Positions 7,160-14,785 of a DNA stretch of 31,858 nt are shown in pieces. Numbering within the stretch: the first letter of the stretch is position 1; each line of letters begins with the position of its first letter. The notes beneath the pieces were generated by a model. It saw nothing but the letters and a program-made list of their open reading frames with translations, made no database searches and was not told where the DNA came from. The position numbers and the translations under genes are program-made. Origin of the DNA: G963674505 sp964575975 (GTDB taxonomy: Bacteria; Desulfobacterota; Desulfobacteria; Desulfobacterales; SKZT01); the NCBI GenBank assembly GCA_964575975.1, contig CAZNTU010000046.1, positions 1-31,858 of the forward strand, given 5' to 3'.

Positions 7160-9298
7160 ATGTTCCAAAACCCGCTGCATACAATATTGTCGCCCGGATC
7201 GGTGGTCGTGGCCGGAGCGAGCAACACGCCCGCCAAAATGGGTACCATCATATACTTGAACCTGATCCACGGCGGATTCGACGGCGAGGTTTTCGCCTTG
7301 CATCCGACAGAGGAATCGGTTTGGGGACGGAAGGCATACCCATCCGCCGACAGCCTTCCCTGCGCGCCCGACTTGGCCGTGCTGATTGTTCATAGGCGAC
7401 ACGTGCCGGGTCTGCTTGGGGACCTGGGTAAGATCGGAGTCCGGCACGCCGTTGTGGTAACAGCAGGATTCGGTGAAACGGGAGAAGAGGGACTGCTTTT
7501 GCAGGAGCAAATGTCTTCGGTATCCAAACAATACGGGATGCGCATACTGGGCCCCAATTGCCTGGGGGTAATCAACCCGTACAGGCCGTTCAACACCACG
7601 GCCGTTCCCTTCGCGGACAAGCCCGGAACGTTTTCCCTGGCGTCTCAAAGCGGCTCCAACATCACCCAGACCCTAGGCTACCTGAAAAAAAGAGGAGTAC
7701 GAATTTCGAAGGCGATCAGCGTCGGAAACGAGATGGATCTGGACCTTTCCGACTGCCTGGAATATTTCGCCGAAGACAAGGACACGAAATGCATCGGACT
7801 TTACATCGAAAGCATCAGGGACGCCGGGCGCTTTTTGAAAACGGCGTCGAAAATCGTTCGCGAGAAGCCTATTGTTGCCCAATATGTAGGCGGAACAGCG
7901 GCCGGGGCCAGATCGGGCGCAAGCCACACGGGGGCCATGGCCGGACCGGACTTTTTATACGACGGCCTTTTCGCGCAAGCGGGAATCCTGCGGGCGGACA
8001 CCATGGAAGACCTGTTCGCCATCGGCTCGGCGCTCGCCTTGTCTCCGCCACCGAAGGGGGACAGAATCGGCATACTGACCAACTCGGGAGGTCCGGGGAC
8101 CGCGATGGCCACCGCATTGGAAAAGAACGGCCTCGAAGTCCCCGAATTTTCCGAAACCCTTCGGGAGGAAATAGAGGCGCACCTGCCCGGACACGCAAGC
8201 TCCCGAAACCCGGTGGATCTCACCTTTCACACGGGCATGGAGACGATCGCGCGGACCCTTCCCGAAATCCTCCTCAAATCCGACGAGATCGACGGCCTGT
8301 TGATCCATGGGATCATGGATACCGGATTCGCCGAACTGCTCTACCCGGTTTTCAAAAACGCGTTCGATCTTTCTTTCGACGATTTTTCCGAGTTTTTTAC
8401 GGCGGATCTATCCCTTCTGGTCGAAATGCCGGTAAGATTCGACAAGCCGGTTCTGATTTCCTCGTTTATGGGAGAGGAGGACAAGGCCTTAATGACGTTT
8501 CGCGACCGGGGAATTCCGACTTTCGATTCGCCGGAAAGGGTTGCTAGGGCAATGGCGGCTCTTCGCCGGTACGCAAGGATAAAGGCCAACCCTCCCCTTC
8601 TTCCTGCCGAGGATTTGCCTCCCGCCCCGCCGGAAGCCATAGCGATAATGGAAAAAATGGAAGGCGAATCCGCAGACGAATACTCGGCCAAACAACTTCT
8701 GAAGGCTTACGGCGTTCCGGTCACGTGCGACATACGGGCGAGTTCTTTGGAAGAGACCGTCGCGGCGGCCCGCGAGATCGGGTTTCCAGTTGTGGTAAAG
8801 GGCCTCGTTCCCGGCGTCCTGCACAAATCGGAACAAAACCTGGTATATAACGACTGCCGTAGCGAAAAGGACGTCGAAAAGGCTTGCAGAGCGATGTCGA
8901 ACAACTTTCAAAAGGAACCGCCGTTGTTTCTCGTTTCCGAAAAAGTAGACTCGCGAAGGGAGTTTATCGCCGGAACGATGCGCTTCAATGGCTTCCCGCC
9001 GTGTATTCTGTTCGGCCTCGGGGGCGTCTTTTCCGAAGTCATAGGGGATTTCTCGGTACGGCTGGCCCCCTTGGCCACGTCGGCGGCTGCGGACTTGATC
9101 TCCTCGACCAGAGCCGCCAAGCTTCTTCGCTCGTATCGCAACTTGCCCGAAGCGAACATCGAGACGATGGCAGAGATTCTTGTCCGTCTTGGACTAGTTG
9201 CCTTACATTTTCCTCGAATCAGGGAAATCGATCTCAATCCCATCCTTCTTGACGGCAATAAGCCGAAAGTCGCCGACGCGCTTTTCGTTTTTTGTTGA
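7160..9298 (+). CDS. acyl-CoA synthetase (NDP/ADP-forming), fused alpha-beta type
   Basis: A 712-residue fusion of both subunits of ADP-forming acetyl/acyl-CoA synthetase, which interconverts acyl-CoA, ADP and phosphate with free acid, CoA and ATP. Seen in order: an N-terminal CoA-binding Rossmann domain (VVVAGASNTPAKMG, about 17-30), a succinyl-CoA-ligase-like domain with the phosphohistidine site SGASHTGAMAG (His256), a second ligase domain starting GILTNSGGPGTAMA, and a C-terminal ATP-grasp domain from about 510 with VVVKG, HKSE and a closing EIDLNPIL. The length matches the fused family (about 700). The ATG at 7160 has an AAAGGA SD. In anaerobes it yields ATP from acyl-CoA or activates organic acids; the acyl specificity cannot be read from sequence. 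It stands alone as a transcription unit, divergent from the PilZ gene. Confidence 0.93.
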   Translation: MFQNPLHTILSPGSVVVAGASNTPAKMGTIIYLNLIHGGFDGEVFALHPTEESVWGRKAYPSADSLPCAPDLAVLIVHRRHVPGLLGDLGKIGVRHAVVVTAGFGETGEEGLLLQEQMSSVSKQYGMRILGPNCLGVINPYRPFNTTAVPFADKPGTFSLASQSGSNITQTLGYLKKRGVRISKAISVGNEMDLDLSDCLEYFAEDKDTKCIGLYIESIRDAGRFLKTASKIVREKPIVAQYVGGTAAGARSGASHTGAMAGPDFLYDGLFAQAGILRADTMEDLFAIGSALALSPPPKGDRIGILTNSGGPGTAMATALEKNGLEVPEFSETLREEIEAHLPGHASSRNPVDLTFHTGMETIARTLPEILLKSDEIDGLLIHGIMDTGFAELLYPVFKNAFDLSFDDFSEFFTADLSLLVEMPVRFDKPVLISSFMGEEDKALMTFRDRGIPTFDSPERVARAMAALRRYARIKANPPLLPAEDLPPAPPEAIAIMEKMEGESADEYSAKQLLKAYGVPVTCDIRASSLEETVAAAREIGFPVVVKGLVPGVLHKSEQNLVYNDCRSEKDVEKACRAMSNNFQKEPPLFLVSEKVDSRREFIAGTMRFNGFPPCILFGLGGVFSEVIGDFSVRLAPLATSAAADLISSTRAAKLLRSYRNLPEANIETMAEILVRLGLVALHFPRIREIDLNPILLDGNKPKVADALFVFC

Positions 9299-9320
9299 CC
9301 GGTTGCGAAAGCGATGTTCC

Positions 9321-9349
9321 TTGACAGCCAAAGTCATTAATTTTATAAG
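9321..9349 (+). promoter_or_regulatory. near-consensus sigma70 promoter of the phosphatase-trmO unit
   Basis: TTGACA (9321-9326), a 17-bp spacer and TATAAG (9344-9349) match the consensus closely. Transcription from about 9356 leaves an unusually long leader of about 160 nt before the phosphatase start. No clear riboswitch or attenuator could be recognised in that leader. Confidence 0.65.
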
Positions 9350-9515
9350 TAAGCTTCTTGCTAAATTGGATTTTTCTTTGTTTCCTTTGCCAAACAGGAA
9401 AAATCGCGGCCGGTTCGAGGACAATGGAGACGTTGCCGTGACAGTATCGCCATGTTGGACCCGAGTACCAATACCAAGCCAGCCTTTATAGCGGAAAGAA
9501 AGGTCGTTTGAAAAG

Positions 9516-10376
9516 ATGAATACGGACATGACTGCCCGATGCATTACGCAAGACGAACCCGGCGCGAAAAGCGGGAAAATCGACGGCATCTCGTACGGAG
9601 GCAGAACAGACACAGGCCGTAAAAGAACGGAGAACCAAGATTCCTTTCTTTTTTCGGAAAAGGAACAAATAGTTTCGCCCGAAAAAGGTTTTCTTTTTGC
9701 CGTGGCCGACGGTATGGGCGGACATCGCGGAGGAGCGGTGGCGTCGAAGTTGGCTTTGGGAATCCTGGTCTCGGAATACTACAAATTGGAGCCGCGAAAT
9801 ATCGCAAAGGCATTGAAGCGGGCGTTCGAAAAGGCGAACGAAGCTGTCTACACGCTTGCCCACGACGACGACAACTACCAGAAAATGGGCACGACCATGA
9901 CGGCCGCAGTGCTCAAGGATTCCCGCTTGTATTTCGCACACGTGGGCGACAGTCGCGGATACATCGTCTCCAAGAACAAGATCCAACAGTTTACTTCGGA
10001 CCACTCCTATGTCGCCAGATTAGTGAGAGCGGGCGTCATTACCGAGGAAGAAGCGGTGAATCATCCCGCTGACAACGTCATAACCAGGGCCGTAGGTTTA
10101 GCTACGGAAATCCAGGTGGATATTCCCGAAAACGAAATTGTCCTGAAGAAAGGCCAAATCGTTCTCCTGTGTTCGGACGGCCTTTTCAAGGCGGTTCCCG
10201 ACCACGACATACGGGATACCGTAAGGACCTGGATTACGCCAGACCTCATTTCCAAAAAATTGGTGGAGTTGGCGAACGAAAGGGGCGGCCCCGACAATAT
10301 TACGGTGGTAACCGCAAGAATTGAAAAAAACGCGAGTCTTCTCGAAAGAATGAAATATTATACACGCTTTAAATAG
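9516..10376 (+). CDS. PP2C-family serine/threonine protein phosphatase
   Basis: A 286-residue cytoplasmic phosphatase of the bacterial PrpC/Stp type, which removes phosphate from Ser/Thr residues using two divalent metals. All main motifs are present: R-T-E-N-Q-D (Asp42), VADGMGGH with metal ligands Asp65 and Gly66, GTTMTAAV, HVGDSRGY, SDH, LLCSDGL and GGPDN near the C-terminus. The body is one PP2C domain with about 20 extra N-terminal residues and a short basic tail. No Hanks-type kinase gene is in the window, so its partner kinase is elsewhere. The ATG at 9516 has only a modest SD (AAAGG, far upstream). It sits 36 bp before the TrmO-like gene and probably shares its transcript. Confidence 0.93.
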   Translation: MNTDMTARCITQDEPGAKSGKIDGISYGGRTDTGRKRTENQDSFLFSEKEQIVSPEKGFLFAVADGMGGHRGGAVASKLALGILVSEYYKLEPRNIAKALKRAFEKANEAVYTLAHDDDNYQKMGTTMTAAVLKDSRLYFAHVGDSRGYIVSKNKIQQFTSDHSYVARLVRAGVITEEEAVNHPADNVITRAVGLATEIQVDIPENEIVLKKGQIVLLCSDGLFKAVPDHDIRDTVRTWITPDLISKKLVELANERGGPDNITVVTARIEKNASLLERMKYYTRFK

Positions 10377-10412
10377 GATAATCAGGGATTGGAAAGAAGG
10401 AGGGCGTTCATC

Positions 10413-10841
10413 TTGGCCACTTTTGCAATTCATTCGATTGGAACGATTCGGAACGACGAAAAAAATCCCAGGATTGAAATCGACAAGCCCTATTTGGAAG
10501 CCATGGACGGTCTCGAATCGTTTTCGCATATCTGCGTGTTCTATTGGTTTCACGAAAACGACAACGAGCAAGGGCGGAATTTTCTGAAGGTCAACCCGTG
10601 CAAAAACCCCGAAAACCCTCTCACGGGAGTATTCGCGACGCATTCTCCGCTCAGGCCGAACCTAGTCGGCATGACCCGCTGCCGAATCGTCGGGCTGGAC
10701 AAAACCGCCGGAGTCATTTTCATCGATGCGATCGACGCCTGGGACGGCAGTCCGTTGATCGACATCAAATGCTATATCCCCCCGGACGACAAGGACGAAA
10801 AGTTCAGGTTCCCCGACTGGAAACGGGAAAAGCCGTCTTGA
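10413..10841 (+). CDS. trmO: TrmO/TsaA-family tRNA t6A37 N6-methyltransferase
   Basis: A 142-residue single-domain protein of the TrmO (YaeB/VirR) beta-barrel family, which methylates N6-threonylcarbamoyladenosine at position 37 of tRNA using S-adenosylmethionine. Seen: the opening strand FAIHSIGTIRN, the core motif GVFATHSPLRPNLVGMT (72-88), and DGSPLIDIKCYIP (111-123). The usual core reads GVFATRSPxRPNPIG, so Arg is replaced by His77 and Pro by Leu84. The protein lacks the extra C-terminal domain of E. coli TrmO, as is common in other phyla. A TTG start at 10413 was chosen because AAGGAGG lies nine bases before it, whereas the longer TTG start at 10389 has no SD. A strong terminator follows. 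The substitutions leave a small doubt about substrate. Confidence 0.82.
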   Translation: MATFAIHSIGTIRNDEKNPRIEIDKPYLEAMDGLESFSHICVFYWFHENDNEQGRNFLKVNPCKNPENPLTGVFATHSPLRPNLVGMTRCRIVGLDKTAGVIFIDAIDAWDGSPLIDIKCYIPPDDKDEKFRFPDWKREKPS

Positions 10842-10851
10842 AGAAAATGTG

Positions 10852-10903
10852 GGGCGGGAGAAAAGCTCTTTAGGGCCGCTCTTGTTTTTTCCCGCCCTTT
10901 TTT
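10852..10903 (+). terminator. strong rho-independent terminator after trmO
   Basis: GGGCGGGAGAAAA (10852-10864) pairs with TTTTTTCCCGCCC (10885-10897) over 13 bp with one G-T pair, with a 20-base loop, followed by TTTTTT (10898-10903). It ends plus-strand transcription and overlaps the last codons of the convergent small gene, whose Lys/Gly-rich tail is encoded by the stem. Confidence 0.85.
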
Positions 10904-11097
10904 CCCGACGAATAGTATCTTCTGACTTTTTCCAGGGTCGGACACGACGTTTTCCGGTCGAAGAATTCGCAGTTCTGCTGGTACGCGCACCGCGCGTCCT
11001 TCAAAGATTCCAGCCCAGTGAATTCGTCCTCCCAGACATTCAAGTAAAGGACCACCTTCCGGTCCGTCTCCTTGCAGCTTATGGAAGCTTTCGCCAT
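10870..11097 (-). CDS. small cysteine-containing protein of unknown function
   Basis: A 75-residue protein with four cysteines (Cys8, Cys37, Cys43, Cys52) and a very basic Lys/Gly-rich C-terminus. The cysteine spacing (C-x28-C-x5-C-x8-C) could bind zinc or an Fe-S cluster, but I do not recognise the family. The ATG at 11097 has a clear AGGAG SD eight bases upstream. Codon use and the SD argue that the gene is real. It lies 31 bp after the zinc-ribbon gene on the same strand and may be co-transcribed with it. Its 3' end lies inside the convergent trmO terminator. Confidence 0.72.
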   Translation of the reverse strand: MAKASISCKETDRKVVLYLNVWEDEFTGLESLKDARCAYQQNCEFFDRKTSCPTLEKVRRYYSSGKKGGKKQERP

Positions 11098-11128
11098 GGT
11101 AGAGTCTCCTGTCGTTAAGCTGGATGCT

Positions 11129-11653
11129 TCAAAACGCTCCCCGCTTCTGTTTCCTCCGCATATAGTAGCTCGGGCAAATATATTTGAACATGGCGGCTAT
11201 CCGGCGGGTCCTTTCCAGTTGCTCCTCGCTTTCGGCGCGCATCTTTTCCAAGCGGTCGTCGAAGATTTCCGAAAAATATTTCCTGGCGGCTTCCTTTCTC
11301 TCCGCCTCCGACATGGACAGGTCGCGTATGGATCGAAGCTCGCCCGCGTCCAGCCAGACTCCCGCGCATTGGGGACACTCGTCGATCTCCACTCGCATGG
11401 CCGGGCTTAAAAAATGCCTCATCATGGGCATTTCGCATTTTGGACAGGTTCGTTTCCGTTCATGATCCACCTTCGCGTTCTTGTCCGTCTCCAAGTCTAA
11501 AAGAGCTTCTCCGGCGCACTCGTGGAGTTCGTCCAATTTGCCGAGTTCGAATCTGTCGAACCAGATTCCTCCGCATCCGTTCTTGCAGACGTCCACGGTA
11601 ACATCCTCAATCGTCGTCGATTGCAAACTGTTGTCGCAGGCAGGGCATTTCAT
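11129..11653 (-). CDS. zf-TFIIB domain protein (double zinc ribbon)
   Basis: A 174-residue protein with two TFIIB-type zinc ribbons. The first has C3-x2-C6 and C23-x3-C27 followed by GGIWFD; the second has C70-x2-C73 and C93-x2-C96 followed by AGVWLDAGEL. These match the zf-TFIIB family of bacterial proteins, whose biochemical role is not established. A charged helix follows (about 112-155), then a basic C-terminus. The ATG at 11653 has an AAGGAG SD. It lies just downstream of the aldo/keto reductase gene (41 bp gap) and upstream of the small Cys protein on the same strand, so these may form one transcript. Confidence 0.87.
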   Translation of the reverse strand: MKCPACDNSLQSTTIEDVTVDVCKNGCGGIWFDRFELGKLDELHECAGEALLDLETDKNAKVDHERKRTCPKCEMPMMRHFLSPAMRVEIDECPQCAGVWLDAGELRSIRDLSMSEAERKEAARKYFSEIFDDRLEKMRAESEEQLERTRRIAAMFKYICPSYYMRRKQKRGAF

Positions 11654-11694
11654 CGGTTTTTCTCCTTTTCCGAATTGTTTTTTCGCCCTTGTTA

Positions 11695-12564
11695 TTACAA
11701 CACTCCTCTGTAATAGGCAAGTCTTGAAACATGGGGCGCGAACGCTTTTTCCAAAGCGTCGCGTTCAGGTCCATCCATGGGTTCGGCGATTTCGCCCGCG
11801 TTCGCCAGCACCCGGACATGCTCCGGGGTCGAACACCCCACGATGACCACCGTGACCGGATAAGACAGAGCGTAGCGAATCAGCTTCTCAGCCGTGATTC
11901 CGCCGTCGGGGAATATATAATGCGACGCGCCCAGAACTTTCATGGCGATTACAGCTATTCCCTTGCTCTGCGCCTCCGAAAGCGGCGACAGCAAGAACGC
12001 TTCCGGTCGGGTCTTCGCCAAAACGCCCTCTACCGGGTTCACGGGCATCATGACCGAATCCACGGGCCATTCCCGAATGGCGCGTGCCAATATGCCGGGA
12101 TCGTGGTGTCCGGTCACCCCGATCACCCGCACCCTGCCGGAGCGCTTGGCCTCCACGAACGCCTCCAGTGCGCCGCCGGGTCCCGAGACCAACCGGATAT
12201 CCTCCGGTGTCCTGACGTCGTGAATCTGCCACAGGTCCAGATAGTCTGTTTTCAGCCTTTCCAGCGATTCTCGCAAATCCCGCAAAGCTCCGTCGCGGTC
12301 TCTGCTGGCGGATTTGCTCGCCTGGAATATTTTCTCGCGCTCCGCCGGCCTGCTCCCCCAGATTTCCCCGTAATACAACTCGCTGTCGGAATAAACCCGG
12401 GCGCAGTCGAAATAGCTGATTTTATTGGCTATGGCTTCCTCAATGACCCTTGCGGCCTCCCCGGCCCTGCCCTTTGTCCTCAAAACTCCCTCCCCGCCAA
12501 GTCCGACGCGGGTGACCTTCTTTATCTTTCCAAAATCGTTTTCGGGTATTTTCGTTTCGCTCAT
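11695..12564 (-). CDS. aldo/keto reductase
   Basis: A 289-residue TIM-barrel oxidoreductase of the aldo/keto reductase family, which reduces carbonyl compounds with NAD(P)H in the cytoplasm. The catalytic tetrad is visible: Asp53 in YFDCARVY, Tyr58, Lys84 and His115 in LWQIHD. The cofactor-side motif VIVGCSTPEHV is near the C-terminus. The start was moved to 12564, where AAGGAG lies six bases upstream and the protein begins MSETKIP; the longer frame reads through non-coding DNA and lipB's 3' end. It lacks the C-terminal 4Fe-4S domain of some anaerobe relatives. The substrate is unknown. It has its own promoter and is probably co-transcribed with the zinc-ribbon genes downstream. Confidence 0.92.
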   Translation of the reverse strand: MSETKIPENDFGKIKKVTRVGLGGEGVLRTKGRAGEAARVIEEAIANKISYFDCARVYSDSELYYGEIWGSRPAEREKIFQASKSASRDRDGALRDLRESLERLKTDYLDLWQIHDVRTPEDIRLVSGPGGALEAFVEAKRSGRVRVIGVTGHHDPGILARAIREWPVDSVMMPVNPVEGVLAKTRPEAFLLSPLSEAQSKGIAVIAMKVLGASHYIFPDGGITAEKLIRYALSYPVTVVIVGCSTPEHVRVLANAGEIAEPMDGPERDALEKAFAPHVSRLAYYRGVL

Positions 12565-12600
12565 GGTATTCTCCTTAGTATCGCGTTGAAAATATGCTTC

Positions 12601-12630
12601 AATATAAACACATGCGAACGAACCCGTCAA
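12601..12630 (-). promoter_or_regulatory. putative promoter of the aldo/keto reductase gene
   Basis: On the minus strand TTGACG (12630-12625) and TATATT (12606-12601) are separated by 18 bp, 37 bases before the start codon. The boxes and the distance fit a sigma70 promoter. Confidence 0.5.
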
Positions 12631-12689
12631 AAAGAAGGCGGAGGATTGATATTCGGGAATGAAGATTGGATTGGCGGCGGCCGGACCTT

Positions 12690-13373
12690 TCAGGGCTCGC
12701 CTATGTTCAAGTCTTCGAACGCCATTGTCTCGCCCTTTACCCCGAAGATGTCCGGCATCCGCTCCTCCGCGACCGCCTTCGCCTCTTTCACGGTGATCGG
12801 ACGCGAGGCCTCCAGAGCAAGCGAGGTCATGGAAACGTTCTTTAGTCCGCACGGATTTATCCATCCGTACGGCTCAAGGGATAAATCGACGTTCAACGCG
12901 AATCCGTGAAAGGCGATCCCTCTTCTTACGGCTATTCCGACGCTGCCCAGCTTTCGGTCTTCCACCCACGCGCCCCGGTTCAAATCGTTCCGACCGGCCG
13001 GAACGTCCCATCTTTTCGCGATTAGGATCATCGTCTCCTCCAGCTTTTCCACGTATTCGAGGACTCCCAGCCCGTTTTGCTTCAGATCGACTATCGGATA
13101 CCCCACCAGTTGGCCCGGCCCGTGATAGGTCACGTCGCCCCCTCGCTCCACTTCAATCACCCCGATTCCCGCTTCTTCCAATACGCGTCGGGACACCCTC
13201 AGATTCTCCGTCCCGCCTCTTCTCCCCAGAGTGAACACCGGGTCGTGCTCCACGAAAAGGACCACGTCCGGATAGGACGCGCCTTTCCTTTTCGCCTCCA
13301 AAATTGCATGCTGAACGTCTCTGACCCTTCCGTAGTCGGAGAAAGGGCATTCCACGAAATACCATCTTTTCAT
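12690..13373 (-). CDS. lipB: lipoyl(octanoyl) transferase LipB
   Basis: A 227-residue cytoplasmic enzyme that moves octanoyl groups from acyl carrier protein to lipoyl domains, the first step of lipoate synthesis. The family motif RGGDVTYHGPGQLVGYP is at 77-93, the catalytic Lys141 lies in RKLGSVGIAV, and the catalytic Cys175 lies in INPCGLKNVSMTSL. The Lys-Cys spacing of 34 matches E. coli LipB (Lys135, Cys169). The length is normal. The ATG at 13373 starts the expected first strand (MKRWYFVE); its SD is weak. LipA is not adjacent. The gene is divergent from the RibD-like gene across an AT-rich 110-bp gap. Confidence 0.96.
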   Translation of the reverse strand: MKRWYFVECPFSDYGRVRDVQHAILEAKRKGASYPDVVLFVEHDPVFTLGRRGGTENLRVSRRVLEEAGIGVIEVERGGDVTYHGPGQLVGYPIVDLKQNGLGVLEYVEKLEETMILIAKRWDVPAGRNDLNRGAWVEDRKLGSVGIAVRRGIAFHGFALNVDLSLEPYGWINPCGLKNVSMTSLALEASRPITVKEAKAVAEERMPDIFGVKGETMAFEDLNIGEP

Positions 13374-13483
13374 TCGAACGTTATTACCTTTTCATGTTAG
13401 ATTGATCGTCGAAGTTTTATCTTGTCATTTATACCATTTTTTTTCATATTGTAGATCGAATAAACAAAAACCGGAGAACAAGG

Positions 13484-14047
13484 ATGAAAGTGATCTTGCT
13501 GATGGCCATCACCCTGGACGGACGAACCGGCAGGGACGAAATGCATTTCGTGGACTGGACCGAAAAGGAAGACAAAAAACTGTTCGTGGAAATCACCAAA
13601 AAGGCCGGGGTGATCGTCATGGGTTCCCGGACTTTCGACACCATTGGCGGACCGCTCCCGAACCGGCGAAACATTATCCTGACCCGGGATCCGGAAAGAA
13701 AATCCAAATGGGACAACCTCCAATTCGTCGACAAATCGCCGTCCGCGCTTCTGCAAGATCTGGAAAAAGAAGGCTTCTCGGAGGTCGTCTTGGCCGGAGG
13801 CCCCACGATCAATTCCCTGTTCGCCCGCGAAAAACTGATCGACGAAGTAATCGTGACCGTCTCTCCTCTTATCTTCGGCTGCGGCACCTCTCTATTCACG
13901 GAGGAAATTTCCATGGTGCTGGAACTGGAGGACGCGCAAAAAAGGGGAAGCGACCTCGTGGCTCTGACTTACAAGGTCAAGGAGACGGTTGTCGGACCGA
14001 CCAAAGACGCGCGGTCGGTAGCGCCGCCTTCCACGGCGGGGCCGTAA
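13484..14047 (+). CDS. RibD C-terminal/dihydrofolate-reductase-like protein
   Basis: A 187-residue NADPH-dependent reductase fold related to DHFR and the RibD C-terminal domain. Seen: MKVILLMAITLDGRTG at the start, VIVMGSRTFDTIGGPLPNRRNIILTR (48-73) with the NADPH-binding loop, VVLAGGPTINSLF (about 106-118) and the dimer-type strand IDEVIVTVSPLIFG. The true substrate is unknown; relatives include reductases of unknown role in anaerobes. The ATG at 13484 has a GGAG SD eight bases upstream. The last residues (about 171-187, ending SVAPPSTAGP) are encoded by a palindromic repeat, so the natural C-terminus was probably replaced when the repeat was acquired. The conserved fold is complete before that point. 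Confidence 0.87.
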   Translation: MKVILLMAITLDGRTGRDEMHFVDWTEKEDKKLFVEITKKAGVIVMGSRTFDTIGGPLPNRRNIILTRDPERKSKWDNLQFVDKSPSALLQDLEKEGFSEVVLAGGPTINSLFAREKLIDEVIVTVSPLIFGCGTSLFTEEISMVLELEDAQKRGSDLVALTYKVKETVVGPTKDARSVAPPSTAGP

Positions 14048-14142
14048 ACCGGGCGATGACAAACCTCTTGTTTCCGTAGCCGCCGCGCCGCCGTGGAAGG
14101 CGGCGCTACCAGCGAGGCCGCGGATCGATCTTGGTCGGCAAG
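13996..14142. repeat. palindromic intergenic repeat (MITE/REP-like)
   Basis: Arms at 14017-14039 and 14088-14110 are perfect 23-bp inverted copies (GGTAGCGCCGCCTTCCACGG...), with a 48-bp loop. The symmetry continues imperfectly outward to CCGACCAA (from 13996) and TTGGTCGG (to about 14142). The element is GC-rich and differs from its surroundings. The left arm supplies the last codons and stop of the RibD-like gene. No transposase is present, so mobilisation would need an enzyme in trans. Confidence 0.8.
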
Positions 14143-14276
14143 ACGCTTGACGGAAACAACGGAACATTGCATGCGCGTTACAGCTATTGACGCCCCGTAC
14201 TAGGTGCTTACAACTATGGGCGAAATTGGAGTTATTGACATTTACCATTGTTCAAAAGAGGCGAAAAACGATTTCC

Positions 14277-14753
14277 ATGACGATCATAGGGGTAATTTCC
14301 GACACTCACGGCATGTTGAGGACGACGGCCGAGAAGGCGTTCGAGGGAGTAGACGCGATCATCCACGCCGGCGACGTGGGTTCGTCCGCCGTTTTGAAGG
14401 TGCTGAAAGAATTCGCGCCGGTACACGCCGTCCGGGGCAATATGGACGGAGGCAATTGGGGCGAGGCGCTTCCATCGACCGACGTGGTGGAAATCGACGG
14501 AGTCCTTTTCTACGTGCTGCACGACATCGCTCTGCTCGATCTGGACCCGGCCGCGGCGGGCATGTCGGCCGTCATATACGGCCATTCCCACAAGCCGGCT
14601 CTCTACCACAAGGACGGTGTGATGTATCTCAATCCCGGAAGCGCCGGCCCCCGGCGATTCAAGCTTCCCATCACCATGGCCGAAATCGTGATCGACGGCT
14701 CGGGAAAAGACGCCCGACTGCAAACCCGGTTCATCGACCTGGAAGAGAAATAG
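14277..14753 (+). CDS. YfcE/MJ0936-family metallophosphoesterase
   Basis: A 158-residue cytoplasmic phosphodiesterase of the calcineurin-like superfamily with a two-metal site. Ligands are visible: Asp9 and His11 in SDTHG, Asp33 in AGDVGS, Asn55 in RGNMD, His82 in VLHD, and His103/His105 in GHSHKP, followed by LNPGSAGPRR. Relatives hydrolyse phosphodiesters in vitro; the natural substrate is unclear. The start was moved 30 codons inward to 14277, where the family begins (MTIIGVISDTHG); the extra upstream residues look non-coding. The SD (AGAGG) is rather far away. The molybdopterin oxidoreductase gene follows after 32 bp. Confidence 0.9.
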   Translation: MTIIGVISDTHGMLRTTAEKAFEGVDAIIHAGDVGSSAVLKVLKEFAPVHAVRGNMDGGNWGEALPSTDVVEIDGVLFYVLHDIALLDLDPAAAGMSAVIYGHSHKPALYHKDGVMYLNPGSAGPRRFKLPITMAEIVIDGSGKDARLQTRFIDLEEK

Positions 14754-14785
14754 CGGGCGCAGTTCGATCGGGAGAGGCAACCGTC

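Noticed and set aside
14204..14785. Extension of the molybdopterin oxidoreductase 194 codons upstream
   Set aside because: That stretch is an out-of-frame reading of the phosphoesterase gene; the GTG at 14786 with its SD begins the Fe-S domain.
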